NCBI GenBank assembly: GCA_046765875.1
Contig: JBKPSJ010000326.1
Span: forward strand, 1 to 28,139
Length of the DNA stretch: 28,139 nucleotides
Source: DASRHY01 sp046765875
GTDB taxonomy: Bacteria; Actinomycetota; Actinomycetes; Propionibacteriales; Kribbellaceae
Direction: 5' to 3'
The notes under the pieces are model-generated. The model made no database searches. It worked only from the letters and a program-made list of their open reading frames with translations, and had not been told where the DNA came from. Below are positions 22,390 through 28,139 of this stretch, piece after piece. Positions within the stretch are counted from its first letter, which is position 1; every line of letters begins with the position of its first letter. The translations under genes were made by a program, and so were the position numbers.

Positions 22390-22483
22390 TGCATCTCCAG
22401 TGCTGCTGGTGCGGTTGTCGTTCGGGGGCGGGGACCTGGGAGGCTTGGGTGGTTCGGTTGGAGTGGGAACGGAGGTCGGACGG

Positions 22484-23029
22484 GTGCGGGTGATCGTCGG
22501 GCGGATCGGCCGGGCGCACGGGATCCGCGGCGAAGTCGGTATCGAGATCCGTACCGATGAGCCGGAGCGCAGGTTCTCCGATGGTGCGCGGCTGGTGACC
22601 GAGACGTCACCCGAGCGCTCCCTGACCATCGCCGGATCCCGCTGGCATGGTGATCGGCTGCTGGTGAAGTTCGCCGAGGTGCCGGACCGGACCGCTGCGG
22701 AGCATTTGCGCAACATGGTTCTGCAGGCCGACGTACCCGATGACGAGCGCCCCGCGGACCCAGAGGAGTACTACGACCGCGACCTGGTCGGCCTGTCGGT
22801 GCGGACGGCCGACGGGTCGGAGGCGGGCGAGGTGGCCGCGGTCGTGCATCTGCCGGCGCAGGACCTACTTGAGGTGACGCGGCCGGACGGGCAGCGGGTG
22901 CTGGTCCCGCTGGTGGCCGAGTTGGTGCCGTCGATCGCTGTTGACGAGGGCTACCTGGTCGTCGCCGACCGTCCAGGGCTGCTCGACCCACAGGCGGCCG
23001 ATGCTGCTCCGGGTGAGGGGGCGCGATGA
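22484..23029 (+). CDS. rimM: Ribosome maturation factor RimM
   Basis: A 181-residue 16S rRNA processing factor that binds S19 in the assembling 30S head. The RimM N-terminal beta-barrel begins MRVIVGRIGRAHGIRGEV, followed by FSDGARLVTE, and a PRC-barrel follows (EEYYDRDLVGLSVRTADG; VPLVAELVPSIAVDEGYLVV). GTG 22484 is supported by GGAGG 8 nt upstream and by the family start; longer in-frame sequence upstream is not RimM-like. Its stop overlaps the trmD start (ATGA). Confidence 0.95.
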   Translation: MRVIVGRIGRAHGIRGEVGIEIRTDEPERRFSDGARLVTETSPERSLTIAGSRWHGDRLLVKFAEVPDRTAAEHLRNMVLQADVPDDERPADPEEYYDRDLVGLSVRTADGSEAGEVAAVVHLPAQDLLEVTRPDGQRVLVPLVAELVPSIAVDEGYLVVADRPGLLDPQAADAAPGEGAR

Positions 23030-24231
23030 GGATCGACGTGGTGTCGATCTTTCCCGAGTACCTGGCCGCGCTGGATTTGAGCCTGGTCGGCAAGGCGCGC
23101 AAGTCGGGGCTGCTCGACATCCGGGTGCACGACCTGCGCGACTGGACGCACGACCGGCACCGGACCGTCGACGACACTCCGTACGGCGGCGGGGCCGGCA
23201 TGGTGATGAAGCCCGAGCCCTGGGGCGAGGCGTTCGACACGATCGCGCCGCCGTCGGAGTCGCCGCAGCCGCGGTTGCTGGTGCCGTCGCCGGCCGGGCG
23301 GCCGTTCACGCAGGAACTCGCCTCGGAACTGGCCGACGAGCCGTGGCTGGTCTTCGCCTGCGGACGGTACGAGGGGATCGACGCCCGGGTCATCGAGTAC
23401 GCCGCCGGCCGGATGCGGGTCGACGAGGTGTCGATCGGCGACTACGTACTCAACGGTGGTGAGGTCGCGGTCCTGGTCGTCGTCGAGGCTGTCGCACGCC
23501 TGCTTCCGGGCGTGATCGGGAACCCGGGCTCGCTGACCGAGGAGTCTCACACCGACGGGCTGCTCGAATACCCCGTGTACACGAAGCCGGCGTCATGGCG
23601 CGAGTACGACGTACCGGAGGTGCTGCTGTCCGGGAATCACGCCGCCATCGAGGCATGGAGGCGCGACGAGTCGTTGCGGCGTACTCGGGAACGGCGGCCG
23701 GACCTGGTGTCGTTCTCTGCTGCGCTCGGCTCGGACCTGGCAGCAGCCGTGGGGGAGTCGGTGATCGCCCGCGCGGCCGAGCCGGCCGACGCGGGGGAGT
23801 TGTTCACCTTGCAGCGTGCGTGCTGGGTCGCCGAGGCCCAGGACAACGACGCGCTGGACATTCCGGCGCTGGTCGAAGATCTCGGTGACGTACGCCGCTC
23901 GCTGGCCCGGTGGACCACCCTCGTGGTGCGGGCCGACGACCGGCTGATCGGGTCCGTCCGCGGGCGGCTGCTGGACAACGGCGAACGCCCGGTGCGTACC
24001 TGGGAGATCGGCCGGTTGATGGTGGCGCCGGACCTGAAGGGCCGTGGGCTCGGCCGGTGGCTGCTCGAGCAGGCGGAGGCTATGGCGCCCGCTCAGGCGG
24101 AGCGGTTCGAGGTGAGCACCGGGGGATCGTCGTCGGCCAACATCCGGCGCTACCGCCGGGCCGGTTACCGGCCGGCACACGACGGCGTCGAGGCGATTCC
24201 CGGTACCGTCCGGCTGCTCAAGGACCGGTGA
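23026..24231 (+). CDS. trmD: TrmD tRNA (guanine37-N1)-methyltransferase fused to a GNAT acetyltransferase
   Basis: A 401-residue two-domain protein. Residues 1-228 are a complete TrmD, which makes m1G37 in tRNA using SAM in a trefoil-knot fold: MRIDVVSIFPEY at the start, ACGRYEGID (111-119), SIGDYVLNGGE (136-146), and D177 in ESHTDGLLEYPVY as the expected catalytic aspartate. After a linker (229-245), residues 246-401 form a GNAT domain with the acetyl-CoA loop LKGRGLG (337-343) and SSANIRRYRRAGYRP near the end. TrmD alone normally ends near residue 230-275. The reading frame is continuous with uniform codon use, so a real fusion is more likely than an error. The acetyl acceptor is unknown. 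Confidence 0.92.
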   Translation: MRIDVVSIFPEYLAALDLSLVGKARKSGLLDIRVHDLRDWTHDRHRTVDDTPYGGGAGMVMKPEPWGEAFDTIAPPSESPQPRLLVPSPAGRPFTQELASELADEPWLVFACGRYEGIDARVIEYAAGRMRVDEVSIGDYVLNGGEVAVLVVVEAVARLLPGVIGNPGSLTEESHTDGLLEYPVYTKPASWREYDVPEVLLSGNHAAIEAWRRDESLRRTRERRPDLVSFSAALGSDLAAAVGESVIARAAEPADAGELFTLQRACWVAEAQDNDALDIPALVEDLGDVRRSLARWTTLVVRADDRLIGSVRGRLLDNGERPVRTWEIGRLMVAPDLKGRGLGRWLLEQAEAMAPAQAERFEVSTGGSSSANIRRYRRAGYRPAHDGVEAIPGTVRLLKDR

Positions 24232-24245
24232 CCGGGCGCGCCCGG

Positions 24246-24277
24246 ATTTCGCCGGGGACTACCGCCTGTGGCACACT
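24246..24277 (+). promoter_or_regulatory. rplS: Candidate rplS promoter
   Basis: ATTTCG (24246-24251) and TGGCACACT (24269-24277) parallel the rpsP promoter candidate. Transcription would start near 24284, giving a leader of about 110 nt. Confidence 0.38.
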
Positions 24278-24302
24278 TGATCGCTGCTGTCGACGGTGCT
24301 CC

Positions 24303-24371
24303 TGCCACAGGGGGTGACCACCGGACAGCGGTTCCCTTCACCACCTGAGCAGTCGTGGGTGACCTGTGGCA
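24303..24371 (+). promoter_or_regulatory. rplS: Structured rplS mRNA leader (candidate ribosomal-protein leader)
   Basis: TGCCACAGG (24303-24311) is perfectly complementary to CCTGTGGCA (24363-24371), forming a 9-bp closing stem that ends 5 nt before the GAGGAAGAG ribosome binding site. Inside it ACCG/CGGT (24320-24323 with 24329-24332) and TCACCAC/GTGGGTGA (24339-24345 with 24355-24362, one bulge) can form two further hairpins, giving a three-way junction. A second CCTGTGGCA lies at 24265-24273 but probably overlaps the promoter. Autogenous control by L19 is inference. Confidence 0.5.
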
Positions 24372-24392
24372 CTTGCGAGGAAGAGACCCCTG

Positions 24393-24752
24393 ATGAGCAA
24401 CGTCCTGAACGAGCTTGACAACTCGAGCAAGCGCGACGACGTTCCGGCATTCCGTCCCGGTGACACCGTCAAGGTGCACGTCAGGGTCATCGAGGGCAAC
24501 CGGTCCCGCGTTCAGGTGTTCCAGGGTGTCGTCATCCGTCGCCAGGGCGGCGGCCTGCAGGAGACCTTCACGGTCCGCAAGGTGAGCTTCGGCGTCGGCG
24601 TCGAGCGGACCTTCCCGGTGCACACCCCGATCATTGAGAAGATCGAGGTGGTCACCCGCGGCGACGTCCGCCGCGCGAAGCTGTACTACCTGCGCGATCT
24701 GCGCGGCAAGGCAGCAAAGATCAAGGAGAAGCGGGACACACACGCGTCCTGA
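24393..24752 (+). CDS. rplS: 50S ribosomal protein L19
   Basis: A 119-residue L19, located at the 30S-50S interface. Diagnostic phrases are FRPGDTVKVHVRVIEGNRSR, VQVFQGVVIRRQGGG, TFTVRKVSFGVGVERTFPVH and the C-terminal VTRGDVRRAKLYYLRDLRGK. ATG 24393 is preceded by GAGGAAGAG at about 7 nt; the upstream in-frame GTG lies inside the leader stem and is rejected. Spacing of 161 bp from trmD and the leader structure suggest its own promoter. Confidence 0.97.
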   Translation: MSNVLNELDNSSKRDDVPAFRPGDTVKVHVRVIEGNRSRVQVFQGVVIRRQGGGLQETFTVRKVSFGVGVERTFPVHTPIIEKIEVVTRGDVRRAKLYYLRDLRGKAAKIKEKRDTHAS

Positions 24753-24767
24753 CGCCGGGCTCCTCCG

Positions 24768-25499
24768 GTGGCGATCGACGTCGGCGAGCGGTCGAAGGCT
24801 CCGGCCGGCGGACCGCGTCACCGGCGTCCCACCCCGGAGCGCAACAAGCTGCTGGGTCTGTTCGTCGAGACCGGCGCCGTGGTGGTCCTCGGTCTGCTCG
24901 TCGCGATCCTGGTCCGGCTGTTCGTCGCCGAGGCGTTCTACGTTCCGTCCGGGTCGATGGAGAGCACCCTGCTGAAGAATGACCGGCTGATCGCGGAGAA
25001 GGTCAGCTACCTGCATCGCGACGTCGAGCGCGGCGACATCGTCGTCTTCCGCGACCCCGGGCACTGGTTGCCGCCGGACGGCACGAAAGAGGGCGCCCTG
25101 CGCACGTTCGGCGAGTTCATCGGCGTGCTCCCGCGCAGCGGCCAGGGCCATCTGGTCAAGCGGGTGATCGGCGTCGGTGGCGATCGGGTGGTGTGCTGCG
25201 ACCGCTCTGGTCGGATCACGATCAATGGCCATCCGATCGATGAGCGCTCGTACCTGAACCAGGGCGTGAACCCGTCGGACCAGCGGTTCAACGTCCGGGT
25301 TCCGGACGGGATGCTGTGGGTGATGGGTGACAACCGTCCCCAGTCCGCCGACTCCCGGGCCCACCTCGGGTCGCCGGGCGGCGGCTTTGTGCCTGTCAAC
25401 AATGTGGTCGGCCGAGCCTGTTGCGTAATCTGGCCATCAGACCGGATGGCCAAGCTGCGCCGTCCGTCCATTTTCGAGAACTCGGGGCTGAACAAGTGA
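24768..25499 (+). CDS. lepB: Signal peptidase I (first of two)
   Basis: A 243-residue type I signal peptidase that cleaves Sec and Tat signal peptides at the outer face of the membrane. One N-terminal transmembrane helix spans about residues 33-55. The catalytic serine is S63 in VPSGSMEST and the general base is K131 in LVKRVIGVGGDRV; MGDNRPQSADSR is the conserved box E. It starts at GTG 24768, 16 bp after rplS, with only a weak ribosome binding site, and ends overlapping the second peptidase gene (GTGA). Confidence 0.95.
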   Translation: MAIDVGERSKAPAGGPRHRRPTPERNKLLGLFVETGAVVVLGLLVAILVRLFVAEAFYVPSGSMESTLLKNDRLIAEKVSYLHRDVERGDIVVFRDPGHWLPPDGTKEGALRTFGEFIGVLPRSGQGHLVKRVIGVGGDRVVCCDRSGRITINGHPIDERSYLNQGVNPSDQRFNVRVPDGMLWVMGDNRPQSADSRAHLGSPGGGFVPVNNVVGRACCVIWPSDRMAKLRRPSIFENSGLNK

Positions 25500-26284
25500 G
25501 CGACGGAAGTACCGCTACGACGGACGAGGACGTCCAGCCGGAGAAGAAGCCCCGCTCGGGGCTCGCGGCAGCCGCTCGCGAATTCGTCCTGATCGTCGTC
25601 GGCGCGCTGATCGTGTCATCGCTGCTGCGCGCGTTCGTCGGGCAGATGTTCATCATCCCTAGCGAGTCGATGGAGAACACGCTGCTGGTCGGCGACCGTG
25701 TGGTGGTCGAGAAGCTCACCGACCCGCACCGCGGCGACGTGATCGTCTTCGAGGACCCGGGCGACTGGCTCGGGCCGGAGGAGAGCGGCCAGAAGCGCGG
25801 CTCGATCGGCCGCTTCTTCGAACTGGTCGGGCTGCTGCCGGACTCCAGCCACGGTCACCTGGTCAAGCGCCTGATCGGCATGCCCGGGGACAAGGTCAGC
25901 TGTTGCGACAGACAGGGCCGGGTAGTGGTGAACGGCCACCCGCTGGACGAGAAGAGCTACCTCTACCCAGGTGACGCGCCGTCGGAGATCCCGTTCGCGG
26001 TGACGGTGCCGGCCGGGCACGTGTTCGTGATGGGCGACCACCGGTCGCAGTCCGGCGACTCCCGGGTCCACCTGAACGACGTCGGTCCCGACGGGACGGA
26101 CCCCGGCGACGAGGCGTTCGTGCCGATGGACAAGATCACCGGGCGGGCGATCCTCGTGATCTGGCCGGCCGGGCGGATACACAAGCTGACCACACCGAAC
26201 ACGTTCGACCAAGTCCCGGCTGCCGCGGGTCCGCCACCGGACAAGCCGATCATCTCAACGGGCAGGCCGTCGCCCACGAGGTGA
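25496..26284 (+). CDS. lepB: Signal peptidase I (second of two)
   Basis: A 262-residue paralogue of the preceding gene with the same order of motifs: one transmembrane helix (about 29-46), catalytic S58 in IPSESMENT, lysine K124 in LVKRLIGMPGDKV, and MGDHRSQSGDSR. It differs in an acidic N-terminus (TTDEDVQPEKK), in insertions before the last box and in a proline-rich end (AAAGPPPDKP). GTG 25496 overlaps the stop of the first gene; the longer frame upstream only mirrors that gene. Tandem signal peptidases are known in streptomycetes, so different substrate preference is the likely reason for keeping both. Confidence 0.95.
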   Translation: MSDGSTATTDEDVQPEKKPRSGLAAAAREFVLIVVGALIVSSLLRAFVGQMFIIPSESMENTLLVGDRVVVEKLTDPHRGDVIVFEDPGDWLGPEESGQKRGSIGRFFELVGLLPDSSHGHLVKRLIGMPGDKVSCCDRQGRVVVNGHPLDEKSYLYPGDAPSEIPFAVTVPAGHVFVMGDHRSQSGDSRVHLNDVGPDGTDPGDEAFVPMDKITGRAILVIWPAGRIHKLTTPNTFDQVPAAAGPPPDKPIISTGRPSPTR

Positions 26285-26621
26285 TCCGCATTGGTCCGGA
26301 ACCGGCTGACGTGACGGGGCCGGGGGGTCACGGCTCGGCACGACCGGAGCCCGAGATGTTTCCGCATCATGCCGCCGGGCGGCCGTGGCCGGGCCGGCAA
26401 ATGCGGCGCTGACCCCGGCTGAAACCATCGGGCGACGGGGCTGACACCCTGGGGAGAGCCGATGACCGGCAACGCTGGGGGTGATGGCGACCGGTGCCGC
26501 TGAGGTGACCGTGGGGCGCATGGCCAGGTAGCCGGCGGCTGTTCCGGAGCCGCGGGCGCGCCGGGTAGCGTTCGAATGTCCGGACCCGTGACGACGATCG
26601 GAGAGTGATGGTGGTCGAGGC
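26285..26621. other. 337-bp intergenic region between lepB and rnhB
   Basis: No gene or known riboswitch recognised. CGTGAC (26310-26315) and GTCACG (26327-26332) can form a small hairpin after lepB. TAGCGT (26566-26571) fits a -10 element for rnhB. Two tiny overlapping open frames precede rnhB: ATG 26576 to TGA 26608 (10 residues) and ATG 26608 to TGA 26625 (5 residues), the last stop overlapping the rnhB GTG. Their translation is unproven. Confidence 0.5.
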
Positions 26622-27374
26622 GTGAGCCAGATGCCTCGGGGCAGCACGGTCCGCCGGGACGCCGGTCTGTACGGCTACGAGCGGGCGCTGCGCCGCGCCG
26701 GACTCGACCCGATCGCGGGTGTCGACGAGGCCGGCCGGGGTGCGTGCGCAGGTCCGCTGGTGGCGGCCGCGGTCGTTCTTCCCGACGGGAAGCGTGGTCA
26801 GGTGCCGGGTCTCGCGGACTCCAAGCTGCTGACGCCGAAGGCACGTGAACGGTGTTACGAGGAGGTGCTCGCGCGGGCGCTGTCGTGGTCGGTGGTGTCG
26901 ATCGAGTGCGACGACTGCGACCGCCTCGGCATGCACGTCGCGAACGTGCAGGCCCTTCGCCGGGCCCTGTTCCGGTTGGACGTGCGGCCGTCGTATGTGC
27001 TGACCGACGGGTTCGGCGTCGACGGTCTCGGCGTACCCGGGCTGGCGGTGTGGAAGGGCGACCGGGTTGCCGCCTGCATCGCAGCCGCGTCGGTGATCGC
27101 CAAGGTGACCCGCGACCGGCGGATGGCCCAGATGCACGAGCAGTACCCGGAGTACGACTTCGACCTGCACAAGGGCTACTGCACGCCTGAGCATCAGACC
27201 GCCCTGGAGGCACATGGACCCTGCCCGCAGCACCGGATGCGGTTCGAGAACGTGCGTCGCTGTGTGCGGCCCGGCATGGGACAGAATGTGACCGTCACCG
27301 GCACGCTCAGCGGGCTGCTGCCGGACGAGCTCGACCCGGAGCTGCCCGAAACCGCCGGACTGGAGAACCTATGA
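26622..27374 (+). CDS. rnhB: Ribonuclease HII
   Basis: A 250-residue RNase HII, which removes single ribonucleotides and RNA primers from DNA-RNA hybrids. The active site begins with D35-E36 in VDEAGRGACAGPL; the remaining acidic residues include D129 in LTDGFGVDG and the conserved SVIAKVTRDR (157-166). The C-terminus has HRMRFENVR and a tail of about 30 residues. GTG 26622 gives the usual actinobacterial length; ATG 26631, with GAGG about 10 nt upstream, is an alternative start three codons in. It overlaps the next gene (ATGA). Confidence 0.94.
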   Translation: MSQMPRGSTVRRDAGLYGYERALRRAGLDPIAGVDEAGRGACAGPLVAAAVVLPDGKRGQVPGLADSKLLTPKARERCYEEVLARALSWSVVSIECDDCDRLGMHVANVQALRRALFRLDVRPSYVLTDGFGVDGLGVPGLAVWKGDRVAACIAAASVIAKVTRDRRMAQMHEQYPEYDFDLHKGYCTPEHQTALEAHGPCPQHRMRFENVRRCVRPGMGQNVTVTGTLSGLLPDELDPELPETAGLENL

Positions 27375-27694
27375 GCGCCGACGATCTCGAGAAGTACGAA
27401 ACCGATATGGAGCTGCAGCTCTATCGGGAGTACAAGGACGTCGTCGGCATCTTCAAGTACGTCGTGGAGACGGAGCGCCGGTTCTACCTGTGCAACGCGG
27501 TCGACCTCAAGGTCCGGACCGAGGGCGGCGACGTGTACTTCGAGGTCACCATGGCCGACGCGTGGGTCTGGGACGTCTACCGGTCAGCCCGGTTCGTCAA
27601 GAACGCCAAGGTGGTCACCTTCCGTGACGTCAACATCGAGGAGCTCGCGAAGTCCGACTTCGAGCTGCCGAAGGACTCCGACTTCGGCCGCTGA
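27371..27694 (+). CDS. DUF2469 family protein
   Basis: A 107-residue protein conserved next to rnhB in most actinobacteria (the mycobacterial homologue is Rv2901c). Sequence hallmarks: MSADDLEKYETDMELQLYRE, YKDVVGIFKYVVETERRFYL and NAKVVTFRDVNIEELAKSD. No transmembrane segment or catalytic motif. Function is unknown. It starts inside the rnhB stop, so the two are translated together. Confidence 0.93.
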   Translation: MSADDLEKYETDMELQLYREYKDVVGIFKYVVETERRFYLCNAVDLKVRTEGGDVYFEVTMADAWVWDVYRSARFVKNAKVVTFRDVNIEELAKSDFELPKDSDFGR

Positions 27695-27727
27695 GGCCTC
27701 CCTGACCACGGGGTGGCGTGGAAGCGG

Positions 27728-28138
27728 TCACATGATCTCCTCCGTTCGCTGACGGGAAAGTCGCCAGGCCGTGCCGTGCTTCTCGATCAGGCCTGCGTGG
27801 GTCAGCTCGTCCAGTCCAGTGCCGACCGCGTCATCGGACAGTCCGGCCGTCCGGCAGATTGTGCCGACGGTCACGGCCCTGCCGATCGGCACCGCGTCCA
27901 AGACGCGCTGGGCGACTTCGCTGAGCCGATCGGTCGGCCTGGTCTCGCCGCGTGGATAGCGGGTCAGGTGCTGCCCGAGCGGAGCAATCGCCTCCAGGAT
28001 GTCGGCGACACCGGTGACGAGCACGGCGCCCTTCTCTCGGATCAGGATGTGCGCGCCGTGCGAGCTGGATGACGTGACCGGTCCGGGTACTGCCATCACG
28101 ACGCGGCTGCAGCGCTCCGCCCACGAGCCGGTGTTCAG
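27728..28138 (-). CDS. dprA: DNA-processing protein DprA, C-terminal part (5' truncated by window edge)
   Basis: The minus-strand frame is open to the window edge and reads LNTGSWAERCSRVVMAVPGP then VTSSSSHGAHILIREKGAVL, the end of the DprA Rossmann-like domain. A C-terminal winged helix follows (about the last 70 residues: SEVAQRVLDAVPIGRAVTVG and LDELTHAGLIEKHGTAWRL). DprA loads RecA onto incoming single-stranded DNA during natural transformation. The apparent start at 28099 is internal. It is convergent with DUF2469 across a 33-bp gap; in many actinobacteria dprA follows in the same direction, so a local inversion is possible. Confidence 0.92.
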   Translation of the reverse strand: MNTGSWAERCSRVVMAVPGPVTSSSSHGAHILIREKGAVLVTGVADILEAIAPLGQHLTRYPRGETRPTDRLSEVAQRVLDAVPIGRAVTVGTICRTAGLSDDAVGTGLDELTHAGLIEKHGTAWRLSRQRTEEIM

Positions 28139-28139
28139 T

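Noticed and set aside
23026..24231. Frameshift or assembly error joining trmD and a separate GNAT gene
   Set aside because: No stop, start codon with ribosome binding site, or change in codon use is seen near residues 229-250, so a true fusion is favoured.
24265..24273. Third CCTGTGGCA copy upstream of rplS as part of a terminator/antiterminator switch
   Set aside because: It overlaps the likely -10 region, so it is probably not in the transcript; kept only as a promoter element.
26285..26565. Possible riboswitch or small RNA between lepB and rnhB
   Set aside because: Some GCTGAC repeats and weak stems are present, but no conserved riboswitch core that I recognise.

Overview
This window is a high-GC chromosomal segment from an actinobacterium. 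GTG and TTG starts are common and genes often overlap as ATGA or GTGA. The rpsP-khpA-rimM-trmD-rplS-lepB-rnhB-DUF2469 order, ftsY and ffh near smc, a GlnR-type box before amtB-glnB-glnD, and the protein sequences fit Propionibacteriales (Nocardioidaceae or Kribbella-like). That placement is inference, not a database result. No rRNA, tRNA, CRISPR array, prophage or intact insertion sequence was seen.

Layout. Positions 1-3495 hold the 3' end of smc, a threonine-aldolase-like PLP enzyme starting inside the smc stop, a small membrane protein and ftsY. Positions 3588-5329 hold a SigE-family sigma factor coupled to a single-pass membrane protein, followed by a convergent TetR regulator. Positions 6079-10206 are a nitrogen module: GlnR-like box, ammonium transporter, PII protein and the PII-modifying enzyme GlnD. 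Positions 10310-13442 are accessory: a DUF2332 protein, a tail-anchored membrane protein, a divergent arginase-family enzyme with an altered metal-ligand motif, and a CGNR-type zinc-finger regulator. Then come ffh, a secreted lytic transglycosylase, an amidohydrolase, a small protein of unknown role, a GH4 glycosidase and an epoxide-hydrolase-like enzyme. Positions 20772-21500 are decayed DNA with remnants of a WYL regulator and an ankyrin-repeat protein. From 21573 to 27694 runs the ribosome/export cluster, ending against the convergent 3' part of dprA.

How the genes work together. FtsY (receptor), Ffh (SRP GTPase) and two signal peptidases cover co-translational export from targeting to cleavage. 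RpsP, KhpA, RimM, TrmD and RplS are ribosome and tRNA maturation functions. AmtB, GlnB and GlnD are the standard uptake-sensor-modifier set for ammonium.

Most unusual signals. (a) Two intergenic loci (about 10204-10278 and 16659-16773) share the same architecture: 20-nt units headed by CTGTTCA, inverted around an 8-nt centre, with two units per arm in one and three per arm in the other. (b) TrmD is fused in frame to a GNAT acetyltransferase. (c) The rplS leader can form a 9-bp closing stem next to the ribosome binding site, and rplS shares a TGGCACA promoter-like element with rpsP. (d) Two genes have a TAGGGT-N6-start arrangement that predicts leaderless mRNAs. (e) The arginase-family protein has Cys in place of the usual His metal ligand.
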